Origin: Glandiceps talaboti
Taxonomy: Eukaryota > Hemichordata > Enteropneusta > Spengelidae
NCBI RefSeq assembly: GCF_964340395.1
Contig: NC_135559.1
Span: 18,790,050-18,854,049 of the forward strand
Reading direction: 5' to 3'
Length of the DNA: 64,000 nucleotides
The position numbers and the translations under genes were made by a program. Position 1 is the stretch's first letter, and each line of letters starts with the position of its first letter. The notes under the pieces were generated by a model. That model was not told the DNA's origin. It saw only the letters and a list, made by a program, of their open reading frames with translations, and ran no database searches. Below are positions 34,190 through 45,984 of the stretch, piece by piece.

Positions 34190-34877
34190 ATATTTTTTAA
34201 AACTTGTAACTGATGTTTACAAACAGGAATGGTATAGAGAAATATGCACAAAAGACAGACTCAAAACATATCGTAATTTCAAAAGTATGCTGGAGCCAGA
34301 GAAATATTTGATGGAGATTACAGATTTAAAGTGTAGACATGCGTTAGCCAGATTGAGATGTCTCGGTTTAAGAGTTCAAGAGGGTATTTATACTGGTGTT
34401 GACATTGATAACAGAATCTGTGAAATTTGTACACAGGGTATAGAGGATGAATACCATGTCATATTGGTATGTCCACTGTATCAGAACTTGATATATATTT
34501 TACCACAGTACTGGAACATGTATTCCTATATTTTTCCTACAGATGATAAATTTTGTACATTAATGAGGATGAATACCATGTCATATTGGTATGTCCACTG
34601 TATCAGAACTTGATATATATTTTACCACAGTACTGGAACATGTATTACTATATTTTTCCTACAGATGATACATTTTGTAAATTAATGAGGTCAGAGTCAC
34701 AGTTTTACGAAATCTCGTAAAATTGTGTTTAAGGCCATTAACTAAAAGAATATTTTCTGTGAAATTCTTTCAAGTGTATTGAACGTTTACTTTCTTCTTC
34801 TTTTGTGTGTATCCTGTTAATATTGTTAATATTGCTTTATGTTTTGTGTCATATTGGCCGGTGGCCTTAAGACAATA

Positions 34878-34885
<8 letters not shown>
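34190..34885 (+). mobile_element. LINE 3' end, same type as the 20.3-kb copy, with internal duplication
   Basis: Encodes LKCRHALARLRCLGLRV and a zinc-knuckle run, RICEICTQGIEDEYHVILV followed by CPLY, the LINE C-terminal tail. A 121-bp block is tandemly duplicated (34444-34564 and 34565-34685), which shifts and repeats the coding text. The 3' end has ATTGGCCGGTGGCC and AATAAAT before an AT microsatellite. The GGCCGGTGGCC hairpin is shared with the 20.3-kb LINE, so both belong to one 3'-end type. Confidence 0.75.
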
Positions 34886-34943
<58 letters not shown>

Positions 34944-35075
34944 CTCGGTGAGTATCAATCTGCTAAGACAGTGCTCTATACCGCAGTGGCAGAGCGTAAT
35001 AGTTTTGGTAGTACTGGAACTCTTTCTTGGGTGTAACTCGGAGTTTCACGCATATTGCGATCAATATGATCAATA

Positions 35076-35174
<99 letters not shown>

Positions 35175-35275
35175 GACTGGATGTAGATAAAACCACATAA
35201 AAGTGCTCAATACGGGTAGTAGAGCGAATTATATACAATATAATATATATATATGATATATATATATATATTATA
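34880..35275. repeat. Two long (AT)n microsatellites around a ~130-bp spacer
   Basis: (AT)n at about 34880-34942 and 35077-35171, with shorter AT runs to 35270. The spacer contains CGGTGAGTATCAATCTGC and no gene that I recognise. Confidence 0.95.
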
Positions 35276-35650
35276 GCATTACCAATTCATCGCTGTACAT
35301 TATTACTGATAATATACTACGTTATTGGCCATCGTGGCCCCGGAACAAGTATATCAATACAAGCTTATTTGTTCTGTTTCTTCGTACGACTAGGTATTTT
35401 TTTCGAAATGTATATTGCTACTTATGATTGTCATTTCTATTGTTTAGAAATACAACGTATTCATGAAACGAATTTGTGTTCACAGCAGTTCATTGAAATG
35501 TATATGTGTTTGTGTACGTGTACGTACATGTGTCTCTATGATTAGTATTCAGCTTCCGGGCCGTACATGGCAGACGGTGTTTGTGTATATTATACGTTGT
35601 TTTGCGTTTCTCGGTCTACAAATTCACTGGAATTGGCAAAACTATAAAAT
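35276..35650. other. Non-coding stretch
   Basis: No supported coding sequence or repeat. A few TACGTACATGTGT words. Confidence 0.35.
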
Positions 35651-35653
35651 AAT

Positions 35654-35742
35654 AACAATAATGTATGCCCTCCCAGTCCATAATGGACTCAAGCAAAGTT
35701 TGCTTTCGTCCATTATGGGCTGGGAGGGCATACATTATTGTT
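35654..35742. repeat. 89-bp hairpin with 35-bp arms
   Basis: The left arm AACAATAATGTATGCCCTCC to CCATAATGGAC is matched by the right arm with one mismatch. The 19-base centre contains GCAAAGTTTGC, itself self-complementary. It could be a tiny foldback element or give a microRNA-like hairpin transcript. Confidence 0.9.
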
Positions 35743-35833
35743 TAAATATTTGAACAGACAAACTCTATTCAGATAACAATTGCTTGGAATATGACGTCAT
35801 ATGTAGTATGTTCATATGAATAGGTCAATCTGC

Positions 35834-35837
<4 letters not shown>

Positions 35838-35864
<27 letters not shown>

Positions 35865-35925
35865 TGTGATAAGGAAGTGCACGAATGAAAGAATGAATGA
35901 ATGAATGAATGAATGAATTGTTTTT
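35838..35925. repeat. (ATGT)n and (GAAT)n microsatellites
   Basis: Two short tetranucleotide arrays separated by about 20 bp. Confidence 0.95.
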
Positions 35926-35927
35926 AT

Positions 35928-36221
35928 TTATAATTCTAAGAGGGACTTTTTCCAATTCGATATAAATGCATTAGCCAATATTGGCTTTGTGTTCATGAGA
36001 CATTTTAATGGAATTTTTGAGATTCGTCGCCACTGATATGAATCGATTTGACTTATAATCGAATCTATGAGCGACTTATAGCGTATGATATGTTTAAAAC
36101 CTATAGTAGGCAATTGACCTTTGACCATAGTCAAAGCTACATATAGGAAAGTGGTCCACGGTCGTATTAATTGGTTAACAGAAAGAACTAAGGCACGTTT
36201 TATGATATAATAAAATGGCAT
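35928..36221 (-). pseudogene. Possible LINE C-terminal fragment
   Basis: The minus-strand frame contains VKGQLPTIGF, SIISQIDSYQWRRIS and ISNWKKSLLEL. A 'QLPT...I...I..Y.W' spacing with a late Trp occurs in C-terminal tails of some LINE polyproteins, but there is no decisive motif. It could also be the end of another unrecognised gene running on the minus strand from about 36.9 kb. Confidence 0.3.
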
Positions 36222-36559
36222 AATCGTTTCAAATCCTTCATGAAAATTAGCGTCTAATGCCCATTGTCTATTATAATCTCTGAGTGGGTCATATACAGAT
36301 TTGTTGCATGTTAGCCCACTTTTGACTTATACTTTTGACTTCTGACACTACTTTCACAAGCAATGTCAAATCGCTCAGAGATATTCTGTGGTATTGTACC
36401 TGTCCTTTTATATAAACACCGTGAGACCAGCAAAGCTTTAGTAAACTTAACATTTTCATAGGTAGGTTGGTTGGTTGTCATTGGTAATATATCAGGACGC
36501 GGAAATAGTTTATTCAGAATCGTGATTAAAACATATGATAGATTTGGTTTATACTCAAG

Positions 36560-36921
36560 TCAGCCTATTCTGTATGCTTTCGGGATGAGAATATATTTGA
36601 GAATGAAGAAAAATTCAAATTTTATGAACGAAATGCTACAAGTAATACTATCAATGGTAAGGACTTCATCCCACTGTTGTTGCCAACGATGTTGAACGTT
36701 TAAAGGCATTGGATAATTTCCCACTACTAACGCCATGTGGATGTGTGTGAAGACACTGCATTGATAAATACATGTTTTTGGATCTGATTGGCTGAGCTGA
36801 AGGTCATAATTCTTTCTCCAAAGATTTGATTGGTACATTCCTGACATCGTCGGGATCGAGGTCAGCATCTCCACAACATTAATTATCCTTAGTATCTTAC
36901 CCAACTGCTCCCCTTTTGGAC
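36560..36921 (-). CDS. Unrecognised minus-strand open segment after a splice-acceptor-like site
   Basis: Reading leftward from a TTTCTCTCACAG acceptor-like site near 36922, an open frame starts GPKGEQLGKILRIINVVEM and ends near 36570. It has a hydrophobic stretch (SISFIKFEFFFILKYILI) that could span a membrane. I do not recognise a family. Sequence just beyond also stays partly open in the same direction, so this may be a decayed exon or LINE part. Confidence 0.25.
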
Positions 36922-36951
36922 CTGTGAGAGAAAACTTATTTTGTGTGAAAC

Positions 36952-37478
36952 TAGCAACATTTGTAATAAAATTGCCGGAATTTGTAATAAATTGCCAACA
37001 TTTGCAATACACAAACGATATTTGTAATAAACGAACATTTGTAATAAACTAACGATATTTGTAATAAATTCCTGACATTTGTAATAAATTAACGATATAA
37101 TAAACGAACAGCATTTGTAATAAACTAATGATATTTGTAATAAATTGCTGACATTTGTAATAAAGTAACGATATTTGTAATAAACTAATGACATTTGTAA
37201 TAAACTGACGATATTTATAATAAACGAACGACAGATGTAATAAACTAACGATATTTGTAATAAACTAACGATATTTGTAATAAATTGCTGACATTTGGAA
37301 TAAACTAACGACATTTGTAATAAACTAACGACATTTGTAATAAACTAACGACATTTGTAATAAATTGCCGACATTTGTAATAAACTAACGACATTTGTAA
37401 TAAACTGCAGACATTTGTAATAAACTAACGATATTTGTAATAAATTGCAAACATTTGTAATAAACTTACATTTGTAAA
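36952..37478. repeat. Minisatellite, ~20-bp unit, about 26 copies
   Basis: The unit is CATTTGTAATAAACTAACGA with variants (GATATTTGTAATAAATTGCC and similar). Open frames across it, rich in Tyr, Leu and Ile, are repeat artefacts. Confidence 0.95.
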
Positions 37479-37479
37479 T

Positions 37480-38267
37480 TGCAGACCTCTGTATTAAATA
37501 GTTGCACTGAATTGTCAATATTCGAAACATAACTGCTGACATTACAACGTGTTTAGTTAGCTAGCCGCCAAGTTGGATAATAGAGCCGCAATATTGGATC
37601 GCATGCTCAATGACTATGTTATACATTCTTTTGTATACTGGTTTATACTAATCTGATGGTTATTTTAGCATCATGTTCTGTTGAAAAAATAATTTTTACT
37701 TATGGAATGCCCTAAAGTGGTGATTCATACTGAAAGTTTAACAATTTTCACAAGGAAATCCGAATATCTATATAGTTTATTTTGATTTTTCATCACAAAG
37801 ATGCTTTGATTTTGTCCTGTAAATTTGTTTTTTATGTTACTTTTGAAAGGGCATTATACAGCTTTACAAGTTTGTGGGACACTAGTCTTGAGGCTATTGA
37901 GGTTGATTTGAGAACCTGAAAAATCACAACCAAAGTCTAGTTCAATGGGTGTAGTTAGCATTAGCATTGATTCTGCTCAAAATTTTACATTATTAGCTGT
38001 ATTACTCAAATTGGACCGACCGTAATCAACTATGTGAACAAAGTACCAACATATGTCAATGTGTCATACACTATTACTGACATGTAGCCAAGCATGAGTT
38101 CTAACTAGACATTCGAACAATTTCATCCATTGAGCTAGACTTTGCCAGTTTGTGATCTTCGATCCAAAATACCAATGGATAGCCTCTAGACGAGTGGGAC
38201 ACATACACAAGCATTTTCACACATACTCAAATAATTTAAGAACAAACTAAGTCATAGTTATTTTTAC
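37480..38267. other. Non-coding stretch
   Basis: AT-rich single-copy-looking sequence with no supported exon or repeat. Confidence 0.4.
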
Positions 38268-38318
38268 CTCCCGTAAGGGTACGGGAGGTATTAAAAGGGG
38301 AATGTGTGTCTGTGTGTG

Positions 38319-38349
<31 letters not shown>

Positions 38350-39147
38350 GTGTCTGTGTCATCATTTTCTAAAAATCGGCTGGCTCAATTGTAATGAAAT
38401 TTGGGATATATAATCTTTAGGGTAATAGCTAGACCTGATTAGGTTTTGAGCCAGATCTGTTAATGTTTAATTAGAGAAATTTGCATATTAATGAAATCAA
38501 GTAATTACGCAATATCTTAAGACTGCATACTTCAATTTCAATATAATTTAGTATATTCGTTAAACATAACAACATACATTTGTCCTATAAAATTTGTTGA
38601 TGTATCTTACAGCGTTAATGAATAATTTGCATAATTAATTATTTTTGGTAATTAGGCTATATCTTAAGAATACATACTTCAAATTCAACATAATTTAGTA
38701 CATACGTTAACCATAAGAAAACACATATGTCCTATCAAGTTTGTTGGTGTACCTTTCAGTGTTAATGAATAATTTGCATCATTAATGATTCTTGGTAATT
38801 AGGCCATAGCTTATGACTGCATACTTCAATTTCAATACAATTCAGTACATACATTAACCATAACACATTGTGTATGTCCTATAAAGTTAATTGATGTACA
38901 AATGTACCTTACAGAATTAATGAAAAATTTGCATAATTAATGATTTTAGGTAACTAGGTTGTATCTTAAAAATGCAAGCTTCAAATTTCGTATAATATGA
39001 TACGTACATCAACCATAATAATACACACCTGTCCTATGAAGTTTGTTGCTACAACTTTTTCCTTTAATGAGTATTTTGAATAATGAACGATATTCAGTAA
39101 TTAAGCAGTATCATACACTGGGACATACATTAACCTAAGAAAGCATG
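38268..39147. repeat. Minisatellite element with TCTG microsatellite head; host of the LTR insertion (left part)
   Basis: Starts ACCTCCCGTAAGGGTACGGG, a hairpin, then TGTGTCTG repeats and a (TCTG)n run, then AAAAATCGGC and tandem blocks of about 147 bp ('TTTGCATAATTAATGATT', 'AGGCTATATCTTAAGAA', 'CTTCAAATTTC'). The element continues at 51236-51345 beyond the LTR retrotransposon. It is highly similar to the inverted copy at 62404-63655. Confidence 0.85.
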
Positions 39148-39151
39148 CTTG

Positions 39152-39842
39152 TGTTACAAAGTATATAACTGTATTATAAACACAGTAATTGTATCTAGGT
39201 TACCCGACCGTGTGAGGTCTAATTGATTAATGAGATAGTAATACGAGCTAGACCATGTTATTACTTGTAATTAAGTGAATGTTGCAAGTGTCACTACAAG
39301 TGATAAATCACAACTTTTAATGAATTCAGCCTTAGTAGGAAAATAGATTATCTCTTAATTATTAAATTAACTGTAGTTCATAAACACTTCCTATATAAGG
39401 AAAAGAATTGAAGTTTACTGTAAACATGTTATTTACTAACCATATTTGTATTACGGAATGAAGATTTAGATTTGAATAAAATGTGAATGTTGGGTGTATG
39501 CTAATAAGCTACTTGACACGGGGAGAGATCTTGCGGGACGGAGGGAAGCGACACGTCTGGATTTACGGTGTCTGATCTGCATCGTAGTAGAAATACTACA
39601 GGAAACTAATTGTTTCTATCTAGTTTGAACTGCCGTAAGTGAAGGAAAATGAATCCAAAGATCTCGTATTGTTGGTTAAAGCATACACCTACTTCACCAA
39701 AAGTAATATTCTGTGTGCTTGTGAGTTTATCCCCTGAATACGTGTCCTGAGATTCTGGTACCCCTGAGATTGACTGTGTGTGTCTGAAGTTACAACTTGA
39801 ATTTGGTCAATAACTATCAACACCAAGGACAAGTCTGTAGCA
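39152..39842 (+). repeat. 5' LTR
   Basis: 691 bp, starting TG and ending CA. Contains a TATA-like CTATATAAGG about 250 bp in and a polyadenylation-like AATAAAATG further on. Confidence 0.93.
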
Positions 39843-39897
39843 CTGGTGGACGACTCCGGGCAGGATACAGTTATTCAAAAGACAAAATTCGTCAAAA

Positions 39898-41117
39898 GTG
39901 AGTACTTTGTCAAAACATTGTATGCTTCTCCGATCAGGCCGACAATTAAGAAATCTTGAACGGATACCACAAATTCCAATTGATATGGCAAACGTCGAAC
40001 AGAACTTACAACCTAATATTCCTGTTGAACAAAATTTGGAACCGCAAAATATTCCAGCTAATCCCTTTGATAATATTCAAAATCAAATTGAAAAAGTAAA
40101 TAATAGGCTGGAACGACTTCAAATGAACGTTGAGAAACCTCCGTATTACAATGGCCGCCCCAATGAATCACCGGAACTCTGGTTAAAAAATTCGACGCAT
40201 TTGCCATACTGAAGAATTTAGATGACGAGCAGAAAATTCAATATTTCATATTATTGATGAGAGAAGTAGCATACAAGTGGTACTCAGATTTGGATCAAAA
40301 CTTGGCACAAGATTGGAACGAAGTACAACCACTGTTTATTGCAAGATTTCATCGCATACAACCAAGATGGCTCACTGACCAACAATTAAGTCTAATACGA
40401 CAACAGCCCAATGAGACAGTTGATCAGTTTTCATGTCGCTTGAGAGATGAATGTTCAAAGTCGAATCGTACCGCTGCAGAGATATTAAGTCTATTCTTAC
40501 AGGGACTGCGCCACAATATAAAGATTGTAACCTTGTCTCGGGAACCCAACGACTATGAAAATGCGTTCTCAGCGGCCAAAACAGCGGAAATTATATCCCA
40601 ACTACCGAATCAGGACAGTCAACAAACTTCAAGCGATACAACATTGAAGATGCCTAAGAATGGAATTGATCAATTATTGCGTGATGATATGGTGGAACTT
40701 ACTTCACAGTTGAGTCAACAGAATCAATTGCTCGCTCGTCAGAATGAAGATTTGCGACACCAGGTAGAGTCTCAAACATTTTCTGACAATAGGGCGGGAT
40801 ATTCCCCTCAAAGGTATAGAGATACTCAGTCTCGCCAATTTCAGGGTAATTATTCCGCAGTAAGACGGCCAAATTTCAATGGAAATCGACCTATAAATGG
40901 CCGTCAAAGTAATATTGATAGAAATCGTCCACGTTATGGGGGACGAGAAATCATGTCTGGTAGACAAATACGCAGAAATTGTAATCGTCCAGGGCATATG
41001 GCACCTTCTTGTCCAGAAAATTACAACAGAGGCTGTTATTCGTGTGGTCAAATAGGTCACATTGCCAGAAATTGCTGTAAACCTGATCAGGGTAATTACT
41101 ATTCAAAAAACATGTAA
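39898..41117 (+). pseudogene. Gag region of the LTR element
   Basis: Capsid-like helical text (WYSDLDQNLAQDWNEVQPLF, then SLIRQQPNETVDQFSCRLRD) is followed by an RG/N-rich basic stretch and two CCHC-type knuckles near the end (CNRPGHMAPSC and CYSCGQIGHIARNC). It is the structural protein region of a Ty3/Gypsy element. Fossil. Confidence 0.82.
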
Positions 41118-41122
41118 GGAGT

Positions 41123-41536
41123 GTGGAAAATACCAAAACCAGAGAATTTAATGTTTTTGTACAAAGTAATAATTTGATAACTGTTAAAATTTTTAATACA
41201 AAAACTTCGGCATTGGTGGACACAGGAGCAGAAATAACTGCGATCTCAACAAAAATTTCCGAAAAAATTCCAAAATTAAGACGATTCAAAATCAAGAAAC
41301 CTATATACAAATGTGTAAAATTACCAAACAATCAGCAGATTCCTATTCACAGCTATGTAACAATTCCAGTACATTTTGATAATCGACTAATCAATATTCC
41401 AGTGCACTTAATTAAGGATTTAGACAGAGATTTCATAATTGGGATGGATTTTCTGAAACAACATAAAGCAGTAACTGATTTGGCACAACAGAAATTACGT
41501 ATCCGTACTAATACAATCTTGAGACCAGCAAAATAA
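41123..41536 (+). pseudogene. Retropepsin region of the LTR element
   Basis: The aspartic-protease signature ALVDTGAEITAIS, followed by a flap region and IIGMDFLKQH, the second conserved box of Gypsy proteases. Confidence 0.85.
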
Positions 41537-41623
41537 TATGTGATACCCCCTAGGTGTGAATGTATAATTTCGGCTTAGCTAAGGGGCTCATTCCCAAATG
41601 ATCTGATAGGAACCACTACAAAT

Positions 41624-43117
41624 GTGACATCATTAAATTATTTAGGTATTCAAACAGCGAGATTATTAACATCAACCAATCATGATTCAGTTCCAGTCAG
41701 ATTAATTAACGTTTCTGACGACCAAGTTACATTAGGGAGGCACATACGATTGGGAACCTTTCAGCCACTCCCAGACGGCACAACTTTGCATATTTTTGAC
41801 ATGACAGACAATAATATACATAATGAGACACAACCCTGTATGGAACGGGCAGAATTTAATTCCTTATTTGACTTCACTGGGCAATGCTCTGATTTGACAG
41901 ACAGCCAAATTAATGACTTACAAGACGTACTATGGAAAAATAGACGGGCTTTTGTTGACAGATCAAATACTTTGGGTTTTTGTGATATTATCAAGCATAC
42001 AATAGATTTAGAGCCCAATGCCCGTGTAAAACCAAAGGCACCTTATAGGGTATCGCCACAGAAACGTGAGGAAATAACAAGACAAATAAATGACTTGTTA
42101 GATCAAGACATAATTAAACCTAGCACATCCCCATACAGTGCTCCGGTATTGCTGGTTAAAAAACCATCAGGAAAATGAAGGCTTGTAATTGATTACCATG
42201 AATTGAATAAGGTAACAATTCCAAATACATATCCATTACCCCAAACACGGGATGTCCTCGAAATGGTCGGAAGTCAGTCGCCCAAATATTTTTCTACACT
42301 CGACATGACGAGTGGATTTTGGCAAATAGCTCTCGATGAGAAAGATTCACATAAAACGGCATTCGTGAGCCATGATGGTAAGTTTGAGTTTAGAACGTTG
42401 CCACAAGGCCTGCGTAATTCAAGTGCCTCGTTCCAAAACACAGTAAAATTCCTCTTACGTAACTTAGAATTTCGCACGTGCATCTGTTACGTGGACGACA
42501 TTTTAGTGTACGCAAGGACATTTCAAGAACACCTTCACAACCTTGACGTTGTCCTTGGTAGGCTAATTAATGCAAATTTGAAATTAGGTCCGCAAAAATG
42601 TACATTTGGGAAAAGGGAGGTTAAGTTCCTAGGTCATATATTGAATGAGAATGGCATTTCAACTGACCCAAAAAAGGTCGAGGCAATATCTAAATTTCCA
42701 GTACCAACAAATAAATCCCAACTTCAATCATTCTTAGGCTGTGCGGGATATTATCGACGATTTATACACCACTATTCTAAGATAGCTAATCCCCTGCATA
42801 GACTACTTGTAAAGGATACAAAATTCATATGGGACAATGATTGTCAACTAGCATTTGATAAGTTAAAATTAGCATTGACATCAAAACCGATATTAGCATA
42901 TCCACGATTTGACGAGAAATTTCTATTATATACGGATGCATCAGCATACAGTGTAGGTTTCGTGTTAGCACAAGTTCAAGATGGTATGGAAAGAGTAATA
43001 TCTTATGGAGGGCGCACTCTCAATCCGGCACAACGAAATTATACGTGTACAGAACGTGAGGGTCTTGCTGTAATACATGCATTAGCTCAATGTGATGTGT
43101 ACCTACGAGGAAATTAA
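41624..43117 (+). pseudogene. Reverse transcriptase and RNase H region of the LTR element
   Basis: RT motifs: SPYSAPVLLVKKPSGK, FSTLDMTSGFWQIALDEKD, FRTLPQGLRNSSASFQ and the catalytic CYVDDILVYA. Then the connection (FLGCAGYYRRFI, PLHRLL) and RNase H start LLYTDASAYSVGFVLAQ and YTCTEREGLAVIHAL. It is typical Ty3/Gypsy. Confidence 0.88.
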
Positions 43118-43162
43118 TTCACAATAATCACAGATCATGCAAACTTAGTCTACTTATTCAAA

Positions 43163-45418
43163 ATGAAAGCTCCGAGCGGTAGGCTAGCCAGATGGATTTT
43201 AAAAGTGCAGGGATACACATATAATATCGTACATAAGTCAGGCGCTTCTATACCACATGCCGACGGTTTATCGCGACGTGAATATCCACCTGAAAAGTAT
43301 CAAAACTCTGATTTAACATCAACAGAAATTTCTAGTTCAAATGAGATAAATTATATACACGATCAGTCACAACTAACTATGAATGACATTCCTAACATTC
43401 CAAAGATATCCGAGTTACAACTCAACCCACATGAGGATATCCTAACGGATATTAGAAATCTATACGACTCGCCTGAAACTGATATCAAGACTAAACAGTC
43501 TAACACGATCTCTTCTAACACAGTAACCTTACATAGTGAGACAACTGATACTGATGACTTTAATGCCGACAATCTCTCTACTTTACAACGTCAGGACAAG
43601 CAATTATTGCCAATGATTAACTATTTAACTAACGATGGTGAATTACCTTCCAACACTAAACATGCTCAGAAAATAATACAAAGCAGTGACAATTTTGTTG
43701 TCCTAAACGGAGTTCTATACCATTACTGGTCCCCCACAGGCAAATCAGCTAAGGCTCGTGATTGTATCCGACAATTAGTAGTCCCAAAATCCTTACAACT
43801 ATACATATTAAAGAGGGTTCATGATGATGTTACAGCAGGACACTTGGGTACTTCACGAACAATACAGGCAATCCGATTACGTTATTATTGGGAAAGTTTA
43901 ATTAAAGACGTAACGACTTACGTGGCTTCTTGTGCATTCTGCCATTCACGAAAACATGGAATTCGCTATCGTTCAAAATTACTTCCGTTAAAAGTAAATG
44001 GTGTATTTGATAAGATAGGAATTGATTTTGTAGGAAAATTGACCACAACACAACGTGGAAATAACTACATATTAGTTATCACAGAATACCTTACCAAATT
44101 TTGTTGGGCATTCCCAACCGCGGATTGCAAAGCGGAAACAGTTTCTCGAATACTATTCGAAAACATATTCTGCCAATTTGGATTCCCAAATACATTGTTG
44201 TCTGACCAAGGATCAGCATTTATGTCTCAAATTGTTACTGACTTATGTAGATATTTTGACGTCATTAAGCGATCTTCATCTGCGTATGCACCCTCAACGA
44301 ACGGACAAGTTGAGAAGTTGAATGGTTCTATACTTACAATGATTTCTATGTATTCAAATTTATCTGGAGATGATTGGGACCAATATCTCAAATCTGTCCT
44401 TTTTGCATACAGGGCAACACCCCATGAAACTACTGGAGTATCACCCTTCTGTGCTCTCTTTGGCACGGAACCGCGACTTCCAGTCGATGTTGAAATATTG
44501 CCAAAATTAGGTAAATCACGTAACATTCAATTTAATTTGGATGAACTGGCAAACAGAAGAAATTTAGCAATATCACTAGCCAAGGAAAATATTCAGAAAG
44601 CACAAGATAGAATGAAAACATATCATGATACAAAAAAGGCACAGGATCACATGTTCAAGGTAGGGGATATTGTATATTTACATCACCCTGCAGTCAAACT
44701 GGGTCATAGTCGTAAATTTCACCATCCTTACCGTGGACCGTTCAGGATAATCAAACAGGTTTCACCTGTAAATTTTGAGTTAGAACATATCACAGGAAAT
44801 AAGAAATATCCTAAGGTAATTCATTCAAATCGACTGAAGCATGCCCGACTAAGACCCCAGCATCTATTGAGTAATAATGAAGAGACAACAACACAAACAG
44901 ATACTGAAAATCCTGCTAGGCAAAATAATCACACTACCACCAACGACACTAATGTCACTTTAATAACTAACAATGACGATGAACAACACACAAATAAGAC
45001 ACAGTATTACATGAACTCAGAAACTGAATATTATTCATTTCCGGAAGCAACTTCAGGTTCACACACCAAGAGTCCAAGAGGACGATCGTGGCGCCAAACT
45101 ATTCGTAAAAGAGCTGAAATAAGGCGGGAATTACAAAATAATCGACAAAGTCAGACTAATATAAGTTCTGATACCACTGTAAATATATCTACCACTGACA
45201 ATGAACAGGCATATTATAGCATTGAGAAAATAATTCGTGGTAGGTATAAGAATGGTAAACTTCAGTATTTAGTTAAATGGGAAAATTACTCCTCATATTT
45301 CAATAGCTGGGAACCTATAGAAAATTTAAACCAATCTGCACTAAAAAGTCTAAAAGACCACCCCGTTTCTATATCTGGTTCGCGAAATTATAAACGTCAT
45401 CGTCAAGTAAACACTTAG
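43163..45418 (+). CDS. Integrase region with C-terminal chromodomain (LTR element)
   Basis: One 751-residue open stretch. The HHCC zinc site comes first (HDDVTAGHLG to CAFCHSRK), then the DDE core with GIDFVGKL, LLSDQGSAFMS and STNGQVEKLNG. A GPY/F-type module follows (KVGDIVYLHHPAVKLG, HPYRGPFRIIKQVSP). The last 60 residues form a chromodomain: YYSIEKIIRGRY, LQYLVKWENY, SWEPIENL. Chromodomains direct integration toward particular chromatin in chromoviruses. A polar, low-complexity linker separates them. Confidence 0.88.
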   Translation: MKAPSGRLARWILKVQGYTYNIVHKSGASIPHADGLSRREYPPEKYQNSDLTSTEISSSNEINYIHDQSQLTMNDIPNIPKISELQLNPHEDILTDIRNLYDSPETDIKTKQSNTISSNTVTLHSETTDTDDFNADNLSTLQRQDKQLLPMINYLTNDGELPSNTKHAQKIIQSSDNFVVLNGVLYHYWSPTGKSAKARDCIRQLVVPKSLQLYILKRVHDDVTAGHLGTSRTIQAIRLRYYWESLIKDVTTYVASCAFCHSRKHGIRYRSKLLPLKVNGVFDKIGIDFVGKLTTTQRGNNYILVITEYLTKFCWAFPTADCKAETVSRILFENIFCQFGFPNTLLSDQGSAFMSQIVTDLCRYFDVIKRSSSAYAPSTNGQVEKLNGSILTMISMYSNLSGDDWDQYLKSVLFAYRATPHETTGVSPFCALFGTEPRLPVDVEILPKLGKSRNIQFNLDELANRRNLAISLAKENIQKAQDRMKTYHDTKKAQDHMFKVGDIVYLHHPAVKLGHSRKFHHPYRGPFRIIKQVSPVNFELEHITGNKKYPKVIHSNRLKHARLRPQHLLSNNEETTTQTDTENPARQNNHTTTNDTNVTLITNNDDEQHTNKTQYYMNSETEYYSFPEATSGSHTKSPRGRSWRQTIRKRAEIRRELQNNRQSQTNISSDTTVNISTTDNEQAYYSIEKIIRGRYKNGKLQYLVKWENYSSYFNSWEPIENLNQSALKSLKDHPVSISGSRNYKRHRQVNT

Positions 45419-45984
45419 GGTCAAATTCAGGACACAACCTGTTTGATTGCTGCAGACGGTCTCTCACACAAGACGTTAACATATCGCATTGTGCGAAATT
45501 GATATTATTTGACTTCTGATATCACATAGTATTACAAAGTTATTCAAGGTCAATTAATTGAGTTATCATTTGAGAGTGCCTGTATGATTGATTGTGAGTT
45601 AAAATTAAAAAAAGGGGTTTATATTTTCTGGAACAAAGACGGTTGTGATTGTGTGAGTGATTGGATTAGTCTGGCCAGACGCTGAATGAGAGATATAGAG
45701 GCCATGAAAAGGTACTTCTTCAATGATCACTCAAAAGAAAGACCGACATTTTCGAAAACAAAGTGATAATCGCTATATTTATATTTGTTAAATTACTCCT
45801 GTCATTGAAAATATTACTGTTTGATTACCACACAAGAAGACAGCAAATTCTTGACCAAAGTGGTAAACATTTTGTTTGTATGGCAAAACAGTCAAATTCA
45901 TTACCATATACGGTCTTAACATTGCATTACATCTCTATGCCTGGGATTTTGCACTCCTTTGAGATTTAATGTACTATTCTAAAC

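Noticed and set aside
34950-35050. Possible tRNA or tRNA-derived SINE between the AT arrays
   Set aside because: No A-box and B-box at proper spacing and no cloverleaf could be drawn.
36560-36921. Potassium-channel-like S4-S5 segment
   Set aside because: A loose impression from 'GKILRIINVVEM..SIPTM'; no pore or further conserved segment, so I left it unassigned.
36952-37478. Possible CRISPR array because of regular short repeats
   Set aside because: The units are contiguous without unique spacers, and the DNA is clearly eukaryotic.
36889-37542. Long minus-strand frames rich in 'YYKCRSFITN'
   Set aside because: They are the 20-bp minisatellite read as protein; no start or homology outside the array.
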